Assembly (NCBI GenBank): GCA_964539045.1
Contig: CAZIHW010000117.1
Coordinates: 18,788 to 82,787, forward strand
Length of the DNA: 64,000 bases
Reading direction: 5' to 3'
From: UBA1227 sp964539045
GTDB taxonomy: Bacteria; Bacillota; Clostridia; Oscillospirales; Acutalibacteraceae
Shown: positions 35,444-44,262 of the stretch, piece by piece
Numbering within the stretch: the first letter of the stretch is position 1
How the letters are laid out: each line of letters begins with the position of its first letter
Notes under the pieces: generated by a model
Told to the model about the DNA's origin: nothing
Seen by the model: only the letters and a program-made list of their open reading frames with translations
Databases searched by the model: none
Program-made: the position numbers and the translations under genes

Positions 35444-36067
35444 ATGAAGAATTTTACATTGCTCAAGCTTCAAAAAATGATTATAGCGCTGACAGTGGTT
35501 GTTTTTTTCCTTGGCCTTACCGGCTTCTCCGCGAAGTGCAACGATATAGAAAACAGCGTACTCAGGTTGCATGTCCTGGCGAATTCGGACAGTAAAGAGG
35601 ACCAGGATTTGAAACTTAAAGTCAGAGATGCAATATTGAGTTCAGGATACGATGTATTTGCAGGGGCTGAAAGTGTAGAAGAGGCTGAAAAGAAGATAGT
35701 TGAAGGCGGTGATGAGCTACTTCGGATAGCGCAGCAGGTAGTATATGATGAGGGATTTGATTACCCGGTTACCATGGAGGTAACGGACGATAACTTCCCT
35801 ACAAAGACATACGGAGATGTGACTTTACCGGCAGGAACCTATCGTGCAGTCAGAATTGTCATTGGCAACGGGGAAGGTCACAATTGGTGGTGCGTTATGT
35901 TCCCTGCATTATGCCTACCGGGTGCTGAGGATGTTTCTATTGATACTGTGCTCACAGATAAAGAAATAGAGTTGGTTGAATCTGACCCGGACGTAGACGT
36001 AAGGTTTAAAATTGCCGAGGTAATAAGTTTTTTAGGGAAAAAAGTAGCAGAAAAAAATGTATTTTGA
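35444..36067 (+). CDS. spoIIR: Stage II sporulation protein R
   Basis: A secreted signalling protein that the forespore uses to activate the mother-cell protease SpoIIGA and so sigma-E. It is 207 residues from ATG 35444 behind AAGGAAGG. The signal segment (about residues 10-30) is followed by the family signature ENSVLRLHVLANSDSKEDQD and LKLKVRDAIL, and later by GEGHNWWCVMFPALCLPG. This is strong evidence for an endospore pathway. No clear sigma-F promoter could be picked out by eye. Confidence 0.95.
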   Translation: MKNFTLLKLQKMIIALTVVVFFLGLTGFSAKCNDIENSVLRLHVLANSDSKEDQDLKLKVRDAILSSGYDVFAGAESVEEAEKKIVEGGDELLRIAQQVVYDEGFDYPVTMEVTDDNFPTKTYGDVTLPAGTYRAVRIVIGNGEGHNWWCVMFPALCLPGAEDVSIDTVLTDKEIELVESDPDVDVRFKIAEVISFLGKKVAEKNVF

Positions 36068-36120
36068 CAAATTCACTAAAATATTGATTTAATTTTGTGC
36101 TAATCTCGTCATTAATCTTC

Positions 36121-36149
36121 TTGAAATATTATATAAGTAATGTTATCAT
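36121..36149 (+). promoter_or_regulatory. Promoter of the Thr-rich surface protein gene
   Basis: TTGAAA at 36121-36126 and TATCAT at 36144-36149 with a 17-base spacer, about 80 bases before the start codon. Confidence 0.6.
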
Positions 36150-36230
36150 TATGAATAATGTGTGAAGTATTCTGATATTTTTTAAACGTATATTCATAAT
36201 TTGGATTGATTAAAACGAGGCGGTATTAAA

Positions 36231-36995
36231 ATGAATTTGAGAGGGAAAAGAGCACTGAGGGTGCTCATAACGGTGGCTGTCATCACGGTAATGACTATGT
36301 CACTTTGTATTAATGCTTTCGCTTGGGAGGCACAGAGAAGTGATTTGTCCGGCGGCGTGCTTACCGTACCTGACGGAACAACTGTTGTAGACATAAATTC
36401 CGTTTCTGCATATTATGAGAACAATGCGGACAAAATTGTAATTCCGAACAGCGTAACTTTGATTAAGAACGGATCATTTTCTGATTGTGAAGATGCAGAA
36501 GTAGCTGTTGTAGATAACTATGAGGGCGGGCTTACCATAGAGAGCCAGGCTTTTGCTAAGGGAACGAAGATTACTTATCTTCGCGAAAATCCAAAGCCGC
36601 AAAAGGACAGCGAGGACAATACTCCGGCTGTGACTAATCCTCCCGCACCTACTACGACCAAAGCTGCTCCTCATACTACGGCGGCTCCCGTGACGAAGAG
36701 ATATGTTACCACAACAAGGGTACATAAGGAAGTTACGACAACAGAGGCTCCGGAGGAAACAACAACAGAGGAAACGACCACTGATGTTGAGATTACGGAT
36801 GCTACACCTTTCGCAGATGCAAAAGAGCAACTTGCCGACGTAGATGTTTGGGATGAGCTTATCAATCAAACCACAGAGGCTGCTGAGGCTCCGATGCATA
36901 TGGGAGGCAAGACTGCACAGGTTGCTTCTTATTCGGCAGTTGTTTGTGTGGCTCTATCCGCGATAGGCCTTGGATATCTCAAATTCAGAAGATAA
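36231..36995 (+). CDS. Secreted Thr-rich, C-terminally anchored surface protein (hypothetical)
   Basis: A 254-residue protein not tied to a named family. It has an N-terminal signal peptide (cleavage likely after INAFA) and a short region resembling BspA-type leucine-rich repeats (YENNADKIVIPNSVTLIKNG). A long Thr/Pro/Glu-rich linker at about residues 130-195 and a C-terminal hydrophobic helix ending in KFRR follow. The tail looks like a sortase sorting signal, but no LPxTG or NPxTN motif precedes the helix. It may therefore stay membrane-anchored rather than wall-linked. Confidence 0.75.
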   Translation: MNLRGKRALRVLITVAVITVMTMSLCINAFAWEAQRSDLSGGVLTVPDGTTVVDINSVSAYYENNADKIVIPNSVTLIKNGSFSDCEDAEVAVVDNYEGGLTIESQAFAKGTKITYLRENPKPQKDSEDNTPAVTNPPAPTTTKAAPHTTAAPVTKRYVTTTRVHKEVTTTEAPEETTTEETTTDVEITDATPFADAKEQLADVDVWDELINQTTEAAEAPMHMGGKTAQVASYSAVVCVALSAIGLGYLKFRR

Positions 36996-37016
36996 CATAT
37001 AAAACATATAAAAACT

Positions 37017-37048
37017 AAGTGCAATCTCAAAAGAGATTGCACTTTTTT
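37017..37048. terminator. Bidirectional terminator between the surface protein and YitT genes
   Basis: AAGTGCAATCTC and GAGATTGCACTT form a perfect 12-bp stem with an AAAA loop and a T-run. The right side overlaps the stop codon of the minus-strand gene. Confidence 0.92.
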
Positions 37049-37664
37049 ATCCTGTATGCGCAAATTTTTTTGCTATAGGTTCGGATACCAAACTTATTAT
37101 TTGACCTGATAGGAATACGGTTATAAGTGAAAAAAACAATTTATAAATCGGTATATAGCTCATTGAAAGACCGAGGACAATCAAGTCACTTATCAAATAT
37201 ATCCATTTGATTTTTACTCCGGTTATATGGGATAAAGACATCGCCAGGGCATCGTCACCTCCGGGGGCACCACCTATACCCACGCATAATCCAACGCCTA
37301 TTCCTACGAACAAAGCCCCGACAAGAGCGGCTACCAGCGGATGGTTTACGAGTTCGGGCCAAAGAGGTTCAAATTGCTCGAAAATTGCATAGAAGGCGGA
37401 GAATCCGCACCCCGAAACTATAGAGAATACGATAAATTTTTTACCGAGTACTTTACATCCGGTAGCGTAGCATATCGCATTGAGAATAAGACCGGTTATG
37501 GATGGGGATATATCAAGCCAATTGTACAAAAGGAGAGTTAAGCCCAGAATCCCTCCCTCGGTTATTCCGGCTGTTGCGTGCACGTTGAAAAGTCCGAAGG
37601 CAAGAATTGCGCTGCCTAAAAGGGCAAGAAAGACTTGATATACAGTTGTTTGGGTTTTAGTCAT
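37047..37664 (-). CDS. YitT-family (DUF161) membrane protein
   Basis: An integral membrane protein of 205 residues with about five hydrophobic helices. The conserved pieces ATAGITEGGILGLTLLLY and IGGAPGGDDALAMSLSHITG match the YitT/YczE-like family, whose role is unknown; transport is often suggested. The large C-terminal cytosolic domain of full-length YitT proteins is absent, so this is the short form. It has its own promoter on the minus strand. Confidence 0.82.
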   Translation of the reverse strand: MTKTQTTVYQVFLALLGSAILAFGLFNVHATAGITEGGILGLTLLLYNWLDISPSITGLILNAICYATGCKVLGKKFIVFSIVSGCGFSAFYAIFEQFEPLWPELVNHPLVAALVGALFVGIGVGLCVGIGGAPGGDDALAMSLSHITGVKIKWIYLISDLIVLGLSMSYIPIYKLFFSLITVFLSGQIISLVSEPIAKKFAHTG

Positions 37665-37704
37665 TTATATCAAATCACCTTTATGTATATATCAAACTAC
37701 GATT

Positions 37705-37733
37705 ATTCTAGTATAATGTTACTTTGGTGTCAA
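37705..37733 (-). promoter_or_regulatory. Promoter of the YitT gene
   Basis: On the minus strand, TTGACA (37733-37728) and TAGAAT (37710-37705) are separated by 17 bases. Confidence 0.7.
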
Positions 37734-37740
37734 ATCTCAA

Positions 37741-37769
37741 TTGACATAATTTTTTATTTAGAATATAAT
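37741..37769 (+). promoter_or_regulatory. Promoter of the ClC-MATE unit
   Basis: Perfect TTGACA at 37741-37746 and TATAAT at 37764-37769 with a 17-base spacer. It stands back to back with the YitT promoter, leaving only seven bases between the two -35 boxes. Confidence 0.8.
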
Positions 37770-37810
37770 TAACAAGTTTATACAACCAACAATTTTTCAG
37801 GGGGGATTTT

Positions 37811-39082
37811 ATGAGTCATTATGCAGATTCAGCTGTTCATGAGAGCAAGAAGTTTGCGGAACATCTGGTTATATGCGTAAAGTGGATTTTTTTATCTCTC
37901 GTTGTCGGTATTTTGTTGGGTGTGATAAGTACTGCTTTTGCTGAAGGAATGAAACTTGTCACCGGTTTCAGATTGGAGCATGGCTACATAATCGCGGCTT
38001 TACCGGTGGCCGGTCTTTTGATTGTTTTCTTATATGAGAAATTCGGCAAGAATGTAACCCGGGGCACAAATATGGCTCTCGCCGCTATCAACTCGGACGA
38101 GGAAATACCATTTTCCATGTTGCCGTTGATTTTTGTTTCAAGTATTATTTCACATTTGTTCGGTGCTTCTGTCGGAAGAGAGGGCGCTGCACTCCAGATG
38201 GGTGCAAGTTTCGGAAATGCCTTTGCCAATCTCCTTAAGCTTAATGAAAATGACAAAAAGGTACTCATCATGACCGGTATGAGCGCAGCATTTTCATCGC
38301 TGTTCGGAACTCCCCTGGCGGCTGCTGTTTTTTCCATGGAGGTTGTGAGCGTAGGAGTCATGTACTATGCCGCTTTGGTGCCATGCCTTGTGTCTTCTTT
38401 GACCGCGATAAGTATCGCAAAGGCCTTAGGCGTAACATATGCGACTTACTCTTTGATAGATATACCTGAATTTACACCTTTTACAGCCGGCATGACCGTT
38501 ATACTCGGTATTCTGTTTGCCGTTGTGAGTATAGGTGTGTGTATGATGTTCATACTGTCAGAGCGGGGCATGATAAACCATATAAGTAATCCTTATATAC
38601 GGGTTGTCATTGCCGGTCTCGTTATTTCACTCGGAACATGGGCCCTGGGTAGTCAGGATTACAACGGTCTGGGAACCGGTGTTATCAATATGGCTCTGTC
38701 AGGTGAGGCAGTGTGGTATGCATTTTTACTTAAGCTGGTATTCACGGCAATTTCTCTATCCGGCGGATACAAAGGCGGAGAGATCGTCCCGATCTTGTTT
38801 ATAGGGGCGACATTCGGTTGTACTTTCGGCGGCTTGCTCGGAATGCCTCCGGCATTTTGTGCCGCGCTGGGAATGATAGCCGTATTCTGCGGAGTTACAA
38901 ATGCTCCGATATCATCGATTCTTATAGGGGTTGAACTTTTCGGCGGGAAGGGACTTTGGTTCTTTTGCCTTGCCACGGCGGTAAGTTATATGCTTTCCGG
39001 TTACTATGGCCTGTATAAGAGTCAACTTATCATATATTCAAAATACAGATCTGTTTATGTGCATAAAAGCACCAAGCGTTAA
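37811..39082 (+). CDS. ClC-family chloride channel/transporter
   Basis: A 423-residue membrane protein with about ten or more helices. The selectivity-filter helix motif GREGAALQMGASFGN is clear, as are SGGYKGGEIVPILFIGATFG and MIAVFCGVTNAPISSILIGV. The protein lacks the C-terminal CBS pair. No fluoride riboswitch is evident upstream, and the GREGA-type filter motif resembles the broader ClC set, so fluoride specificity cannot be claimed. It is followed by a MATE transporter 33 bases downstream. Confidence 0.9.
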   Translation: MSHYADSAVHESKKFAEHLVICVKWIFLSLVVGILLGVISTAFAEGMKLVTGFRLEHGYIIAALPVAGLLIVFLYEKFGKNVTRGTNMALAAINSDEEIPFSMLPLIFVSSIISHLFGASVGREGAALQMGASFGNAFANLLKLNENDKKVLIMTGMSAAFSSLFGTPLAAAVFSMEVVSVGVMYYAALVPCLVSSLTAISIAKALGVTYATYSLIDIPEFTPFTAGMTVILGILFAVVSIGVCMMFILSERGMINHISNPYIRVVIAGLVISLGTWALGSQDYNGLGTGVINMALSGEAVWYAFLLKLVFTAISLSGGYKGGEIVPILFIGATFGCTFGGLLGMPPAFCAALGMIAVFCGVTNAPISSILIGVELFGGKGLWFFCLATAVSYMLSGYYGLYKSQLIIYSKYRSVYVHKSTKR

Positions 39083-39115
39083 ACTTTTCGGCAAATACAC
39101 GGAGGTAATATTCAA

Positions 39116-40522
39116 ATGTCTGAAGTAGTTAAAGAAAATAAGATGGGAACTATGGCAATAAACAAGCTTCTTATTTCTATGGCTGTGCCAATGATGGTAT
39201 CTATGCTTGTTCAGGCTCTTTACAATATCGTTGACAGCATGTTTGTTGCAAGGGTTTCACAAGACGCACTGACTGCGGTTTCTCTGGCTTTTTCAATGCA
39301 GAATCTGATGATAGCTATCACTGTCGGAACCGGGGTAGGTGTAAATGCGATTCTTTCAAAAAGCCTGGGCGAGAAGCGGTTTGACAGAGCGAATAAGGTA
39401 GCAAACAACAGTATATTTCTGGCCGGATGTACATATGTACTGTTTTTGATTTTAGGCCTTACCGTAACTGAGAAATTCTTTGCTATACAGACAGATGATG
39501 CTGCTATAATGCAATGCGGTATAGACTACTTATCTGTTGTGCTAACTTGCTCTTTCGGCCTTGTAGGACAAGTATGCCTTGAGCGTTTGCTTACATCTAC
39601 AGGTAAAACTTTTTACAGCATGATAGTCCAGATGACAGGCGCTGTAGCAAATATGATTCTTGACCCTATTATGATTTTCGGATACTTCGGTTTCCCGGCT
39701 CTCGGCGTAAAGGGTGCGGCAGTAGCTACTGTTATAGGACAGTGCATTGCCATGTGTGTCGGTATTATCATAAATATCAAAAAGAATAAAGAGATAACCT
39801 TAAGCTTTAAGTTGATGAAACCCGATGCGGAGATAATTAAACGTATATACAAAGTCGGTGTTCCGTCTATTATAATGTCATCAATCTCATCGATAATGGT
39901 ATTTGGATTGAATAAGATTCTCATAGGATTTACAACGACTGCAGTGGCTGTTTTCGGTGTTTATTTTAAACTGCAAAGTTTCGTATTTATGCCTGTATTC
40001 GGTCTGAACAACGGTATGGTACCGATTGTTGCATATAACTACGGTGCAAAGAACAGCGAGCGTATAATACAAACCATTAAATACGCTATAGGATACGCCT
40101 TTACGATAATGGTATTCGGATTTTTACTTTTCGAGATTTTCCCTTCGTGGCTTCTGGGAATTTTCAAGTCGGAAAACCCGGCCGAAAATGCCGCTATGAT
40201 GGAGATAGGCATACCGGCACTCAGAGTGATCGCTATACATTTCGTTATAGCTGGTGTATGTATTATCATGGGCTCTGTATTCCAGGCGCTCGGCAAGGCA
40301 ATGTACAGTATGGTAGTGTCTGTATGCAGACAGCTTGTTGTTTTGCTGCCCGCAGCATATCTGTTGTCTTTGACCGGAAATCTGAATATGATTTGGTTCG
40401 CGTTCCCGATTGCGGAGTGCGTTTCCTTGCTCATATCAACTATTTCTTACAGGAAGGTAAGAAAACTATTTGAATTCAAATCTACGGATGAGAGTCCGGC
40501 TCCGAAGTACATAGAGCAATAA
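39116..40522 (+). CDS. MATE-family multidrug/cation efflux transporter
   Basis: A 468-residue membrane protein with about twelve helices, exporting drugs or other cations with sodium or proton exchange. Typical stretches are NKLLISMAVPMMVSMLVQAL, LYNIVDSMFVARVS and GTGVGVNAILSKSLGEKRFD, with the second-half counterpart FGLNNGMVPIVAYNYGAKN. Length and two-fold internal similarity are normal (NorM/DinF type). The substrate cannot be inferred. It shares the promoter of the ClC gene and is closed by a strong terminator. Confidence 0.93.
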   Translation: MSEVVKENKMGTMAINKLLISMAVPMMVSMLVQALYNIVDSMFVARVSQDALTAVSLAFSMQNLMIAITVGTGVGVNAILSKSLGEKRFDRANKVANNSIFLAGCTYVLFLILGLTVTEKFFAIQTDDAAIMQCGIDYLSVVLTCSFGLVGQVCLERLLTSTGKTFYSMIVQMTGAVANMILDPIMIFGYFGFPALGVKGAAVATVIGQCIAMCVGIIINIKKNKEITLSFKLMKPDAEIIKRIYKVGVPSIIMSSISSIMVFGLNKILIGFTTTAVAVFGVYFKLQSFVFMPVFGLNNGMVPIVAYNYGAKNSERIIQTIKYAIGYAFTIMVFGFLLFEIFPSWLLGIFKSENPAENAAMMEIGIPALRVIAIHFVIAGVCIIMGSVFQALGKAMYSMVVSVCRQLVVLLPAAYLLSLTGNLNMIWFAFPIAECVSLLISTISYRKVRKLFEFKSTDESPAPKYIEQ

Positions 40523-40524
40523 AG

Positions 40525-40557
40525 AAAAGCTGTGAATCTTTACGATTCACAGCTTTT
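40525..40557. terminator. Bidirectional terminator between the MATE and plsY genes
   Basis: AAAAGCTGTGAATC and GATTCACAGCTTTT around TTTAC, a perfect 14-bp stem. Confidence 0.92.
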
Positions 40558-40562
40558 GATTT

Positions 40563-41231
40563 TTAATCTTCTGTATCATTATCAGGATTGTCGTTGTCTG
40601 CACTTACGTCCGTTTTACCTTTGCCCCAAAGCGGAGATTCATTTCCCTCAATAAGGTTGACTATATTTTTCCTATGTCTGTAGAAAGAAATCAGAGGGTA
40701 CAGGGCTGCCGTTATAACTATTTGTGAGAAATCCGGTTTCATGATATACAGACTGAAGAATGCTATCAAAGAGACGAATTCGAAAGTCAGAGAGGCCAGT
40801 GACATTATTCTTGTCAAAAGGAGAATAATAAGCGCCGGTACGCCCGCTAAAAGGAAAACTCTCCAATCAATTACGAGAATGATTCCGAGTGATGCGGCTA
40901 CACCTTTTCCTCCCTTGAATCCCATATAGAACGGGTGGTTATGCCCTATTATACAGAAAATACCGGAAAGGAGCTGTAAGGATACATCGGAAGTATGGAA
41001 CATATATCTTATCAGGAGTACCGCAAAGGCACCTTTCAGTGTGTCTATCAAAAGAACGAAAAGTCCGAACTTTAAACCGAAAACCCTTATCGCGTTTGTA
41101 GCTCCCGGGTTTCCGCTACCGTAATTTCTTATATCAACTTTCTTTACGAGTCTTCCCAATATATATGATGTCTGGAAAGATCCTATCAGATAAGCTATGG
41201 CTACAGCCAATAAAACTTTATACCATATCAT
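40563..41231 (-). CDS. plsY: Glycerol-3-phosphate acyltransferase PlsY
   Basis: A membrane acyltransferase that uses acyl-phosphate to make lysophosphatidate, the first step of phospholipid synthesis. It is 222 residues with five or more helices. Signature segments are AYLIGSFQTSYILGRLVKK, DIRNYGSGNPGATNAIRVFG, IIGHNHPFYMGFKGGKGVA and FYRHRKNIVNLIEGNE. The C-terminal tail is acidic (DVSADNDNPDNDTED). It is a single-gene unit on the minus strand. Confidence 0.96.
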   Translation of the reverse strand: MIWYKVLLAVAIAYLIGSFQTSYILGRLVKKVDIRNYGSGNPGATNAIRVFGLKFGLFVLLIDTLKGAFAVLLIRYMFHTSDVSLQLLSGIFCIIGHNHPFYMGFKGGKGVAASLGIILVIDWRVFLLAGVPALIILLLTRIMSLASLTFEFVSLIAFFSLYIMKPDFSQIVITAALYPLISFYRHRKNIVNLIEGNESPLWGKGKTDVSADNDNPDNDTED

Positions 41232-41331
41232 AGTGTAACTCCTTGTTGATTTCTCCTTATTAATTTGGTGTGTATAAAAAGAATATCAGAAATATTTCCA
41301 TTAAATGCTAATTTTTTGTTAAATTATGGTC

Positions 41332-41361
41332 TTGATTAGAATAATAGTATGACTGTATAAT
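41332..41361 (+). promoter_or_regulatory. Promoter of the Rrf2 regulator gene
   Basis: TTGATT at 41332-41337 and perfect TATAAT at 41356-41361 with an 18-base spacer. Confidence 0.65.
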
Positions 41362-41401
41362 ATATCATATAAAATTGGTTGGAAATAGGGAGGCGCTGAC
41401 G

Positions 41402-41821
41402 ATGCTGGTTTCTACAAAAGGAAGATATGCTTTACGGGTAATGGTTGATATTGCACAAAGGAAAGACGAAGGCTATCTGTCTTTAAAGGATATTGCGAAA
41501 AGGCAAGATATATCTATGAAGTATCTTGAAATGATTATAAGCTTACTGTCCAAGGCCGGTTTAGTGGTCAGCCGAAGGGGTAAAGATGGTGGCTATAATC
41601 TGGCAAAGCCCGCAGAGGAATATACAGCTTATGAGATATTATCCGCTGCCGAAGGGAGTCTTATACCTATAGATTGCCCATCTTTGTGCGGAATAAAATG
41701 CGAGAAGGCATGTGATTGTACGACTCTTCCGATGTGGGACAATTTAAACAGAACTATCTCGGATTATCTTAAGAGCGTTTCACTATCGGACCTTGCTGAG
41801 GGCAATGTAAGAACTTTATAA
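41402..41821 (+). CDS. Rrf2-family transcriptional regulator
   Basis: A 139-residue winged-helix regulator from ATG 41402 behind GGGAGG. STKGRYALRVMVDIAQ and LSLKDIAKRQDISMKYLEMI are diagnostic, followed by the wing SRRGKDGGYNLAKP. A cysteine cluster (C92, C96, C100, C104, C106) could bind an iron-sulfur cluster as in IscR, although the spacing differs from the IscR pattern. The family also includes the cysteine regulator CymR. No isc/suf genes follow, and a terminator comes directly after it. Confidence 0.93.
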   Translation: MLVSTKGRYALRVMVDIAQRKDEGYLSLKDIAKRQDISMKYLEMIISLLSKAGLVVSRRGKDGGYNLAKPAEEYTAYEILSAAEGSLIPIDCPSLCGIKCEKACDCTTLPMWDNLNRTISDYLKSVSLSDLAEGNVRTL

Positions 41822-41824
41822 AAA

Positions 41825-41856
41825 ATCCCTGCGCTTTATTAAGCGCAGGGATTCTC
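41825..41856. terminator. Bidirectional terminator after the Rrf2 gene
   Basis: AATCCCTGCGCTT and AAGCGCAGGGATT around TATT form a 13-bp stem between converging genes. Confidence 0.92.
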
Positions 41857-43341
41857 TTATTGATGGAATAATGCATCTGTTTGATATTTCGGTTCGCAAG
41901 TCATGTTTATTCCCAGCTTCTTGAATGTACCGGCATCCACCTGGGATATGATTACGGATGTATGTGCTTCGCATCCTCTGAGATCCTTAAGATGTTCCAT
42001 TGCTTTTTGTGCATTCTTGTCACTTGCGGCCGCTATGGAGAGAGCTATCAGTATCTCATCTGAATGCAACCGCGGGTTTTTGCTTCCGAGTGTCTGAATC
42101 TTCAGTTTTTGTATCGGTTCGAAAACCATAGGAGGTATGAGGTGGATTTCATCCGGTATACAAGCCAGCTCCTTAAGTGCATTTAAAAGCATAGCGGAGG
42201 CGGAGCCGAGCAAGTCGGTAGTTCTTCCTGTTACTATTTTTCCGGAAGGAAGCTCGATTGCCGAAGCAGGAGCATCATATTCCTCATCCTTTTTACAGGC
42301 GGCTTCTATTACGGGCCTGTCCGAAATCTTAAGTCCTGCCTGCTTCATGAGGAAGTCGAGCTTCAGAACTATATCATTGTCTATAGTGCCCTTTTTCTTA
42401 TCACACAGTGCGGTGTAGTACCTTCTGATTATCTCCTGATTTGAAGCTTTGATACAAGCCTCATCATCGACTATACAATTTCCCGCCATGTTTACGCCCA
42501 TGTCAGTCGGAGATTTGTACGGGCATTCTCCGGAGATCTCCTCAAATATAGCCTTAAGTACCGGGAAAACCTCAACATCACGGTTGTAATTTACTGTTGT
42601 TTCTCCATACGCTTCAAGATGAAACGGGTCTATCATATTTACGTCGCTGAGATCTGCGGTTGCGGCCTCGTAAGCCAGATTTACCGGATGCTTGAGAGGA
42701 ATATTCCATATAGGGAAAGTTTCAAATTTTGCATATCCGGATTTTATGCCGCGTTTATTGTCATGATAAAGCTGTGAAAGACAAGTTGCCATCTTGCCGC
42801 TTCCGGGTCCCGGGGCTGTTATTACAACAAGCCTTCTTGTAGTTTCTATGTAATCGTTTTTGCCGAATCCCTCATCGCTTACTATGTACGGTATATTTGC
42901 AGGATAACCCTCTATTGGGTAGTGCTTGTAAACGTTGATACCCAAGTTCTTGAGTCTTTTTGAAAAGGCATCCGCTGATGGTTGGTTTGAGTATCTTGTG
43001 AGCACGACGCTTCCTACGTATAAACCGAATGCGCTGAAAGCGTCTATAAGTCTGAGTACATCGAGATCATAAGTTATGCCGAGATCCCCGCGTACCTTGT
43101 TTTTTTCAATGTCTCCTGCATTGATGACTACTACGATTTCGGCTTGGTCTTTGAGCTGCATTAACATCTGAAGCTTACTGTCCGGCTTGAAACCGGGGAG
43201 AACCCTTGAGGCATGATAATCATCAAACAACTTGCCTCCGAATTCCAGGTAGAGCTTATCGCCGAATTTTTCGATTCTCTTTGCTATATGCTCTGACTGC
43301 ATTTTCAAATATTTGTCATTGTCAAATCCGATTACGTTCAT
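41857..43341 (-). CDS. DUF1846-family protein
   Basis: A 494-residue cytosolic protein of the DUF1846 family, common in Firmicutes and Actinobacteria. The reaction is not established. Recognisable pieces are IGFDNDKYLKMQSEHIAKRI, EFGGKLFDDYHASRVLPGF, VVITAPGPGSGKMATCLSQL (a P-loop-like nucleotide site) and TDMGVNMAGNCIVDDEAC. Length is full. It is upstream of nothing obvious on its strand; sortase B precedes it by 18 bases, so the two may be cotranscribed. Confidence 0.92.
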   Translation of the reverse strand: MNVIGFDNDKYLKMQSEHIAKRIEKFGDKLYLEFGGKLFDDYHASRVLPGFKPDSKLQMLMQLKDQAEIVVVINAGDIEKNKVRGDLGITYDLDVLRLIDAFSAFGLYVGSVVLTRYSNQPSADAFSKRLKNLGINVYKHYPIEGYPANIPYIVSDEGFGKNDYIETTRRLVVITAPGPGSGKMATCLSQLYHDNKRGIKSGYAKFETFPIWNIPLKHPVNLAYEAATADLSDVNMIDPFHLEAYGETTVNYNRDVEVFPVLKAIFEEISGECPYKSPTDMGVNMAGNCIVDDEACIKASNQEIIRRYYTALCDKKKGTIDNDIVLKLDFLMKQAGLKISDRPVIEAACKKDEEYDAPASAIELPSGKIVTGRTTDLLGSASAMLLNALKELACIPDEIHLIPPMVFEPIQKLKIQTLGSKNPRLHSDEILIALSIAAASDKNAQKAMEHLKDLRGCEAHTSVIISQVDAGTFKKLGINMTCEPKYQTDALFHQ

Positions 43342-43359
43342 AAATATCCCTTTCAGAAA

Positions 43360-44094
43360 TTATTTTAATAATTCCGCTACCACTACAAATCTCTCCGTTT
43401 TTGTTCTGGAGGTGCAAGTGGACAGTGTAATTACTTTTTCGTTATTTTCAAAGTCTGTTTTAGGACTTTCAACTTCACTGGAGGCACACACGGTCTTTAA
43501 CCAATCGGTGTATGCATTATTGTCGCTGAAATTATAAGTATATACGTCATCTGTAACTTCAACCGTATACGCTGAAATTATCTTATACTTTGCAACCTTG
43601 TCTTCCAGAATAATGTATACATACGGATGCTCATCCAGGTACGATTTTTCCTTGTACTTTTTGAGTGAGCCGAACATGGAACCGTTTTTTGTATTGTGGC
43701 CGTATATTATTGTGTTGTTGTCAGAAAAGTCTTCTGTGTTTCTGCTGTCTACGAAAATGCTCCCGAAGTCGCTGTAAATGCGATTGTACGTTCTCTTCAG
43801 GTAGTAGTCGTTATTCGATCCGTATAACAGCGGATAGCTAATCTTCGTATCAGGTATGTATATCCAACCGATTATATCCTCGTTAATTTCTTTTAAAGAT
43901 TCAAGGTCAACATCCATGTCGGGGACAGGGTCTTCTGAGTCATCATTCTCCGGGGCCTTGAAATACTCTTTGGACGAGTCGTAAATTTTGTCACCCTCAT
44001 AGTAATCATGCAACATGGTACATAATTTGTAGCAAGAAAAAATGAACAAAGCTATAAAAATGATTTCCAAAACAGTGTAGAGTTTTTTCTTCAT
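43360..44094 (-). CDS. srtB: Class B sortase
   Basis: A membrane-anchored transpeptidase of 244 residues that attaches surface proteins to the cell wall or assembles pili. An N-terminal transmembrane helix (about residues 7-28) precedes the sortase fold. The catalytic residues are readable: H133 in TIIYGHNTKNGSMFG, C227 in VITLSTCTSRTKTERFVVV and R235 in the same segment. No protein with an NPxTN or LPxTG signal is encoded in the window, so its substrates are elsewhere. It is divergent from the transglutaminase lipoprotein. Confidence 0.92.
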   Translation of the reverse strand: MKKKLYTVLEIIFIALFIFSCYKLCTMLHDYYEGDKIYDSSKEYFKAPENDDSEDPVPDMDVDLESLKEINEDIIGWIYIPDTKISYPLLYGSNNDYYLKRTYNRIYSDFGSIFVDSRNTEDFSDNNTIIYGHNTKNGSMFGSLKKYKEKSYLDEHPYVYIILEDKVAKYKIISAYTVEVTDDVYTYNFSDNNAYTDWLKTVCASSEVESPKTDFENNEKVITLSTCTSRTKTERFVVVAELLK

Positions 44095-44209
44095 AGTGTT
44101 ATCCTCTGCAGACGTAATGAATAAAATACAAATTTAATTGTACCACAAACAAAACGTATCTGCCATCTAAAGATTTTTCACATATTTTATGCTATATCCC
44201 TTTATTTTT

Positions 44210-44238
44210 TTGTACGGAACATTTATAATTATTATACT
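44210..44238 (+). promoter_or_regulatory. Promoter of the transglutaminase/pilus-like region
   Basis: TTGTAC at 44210-44215 and TATACT at 44233-44238 with a 17-base spacer, 25 bases before the start codon. No clear second promoter or terminator is seen between this gene and the GspF-like gene. Confidence 0.6.
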
Positions 44239-44262
44239 AATACTTACATATGGGGTTTTATT

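Noticed and set aside
37811..39082. Fluoride-specific ClC exporter
   Set aside because: No fluoride riboswitch is seen upstream and the GREGA filter motif is not of the fluoride type, so only a general ClC call is made.
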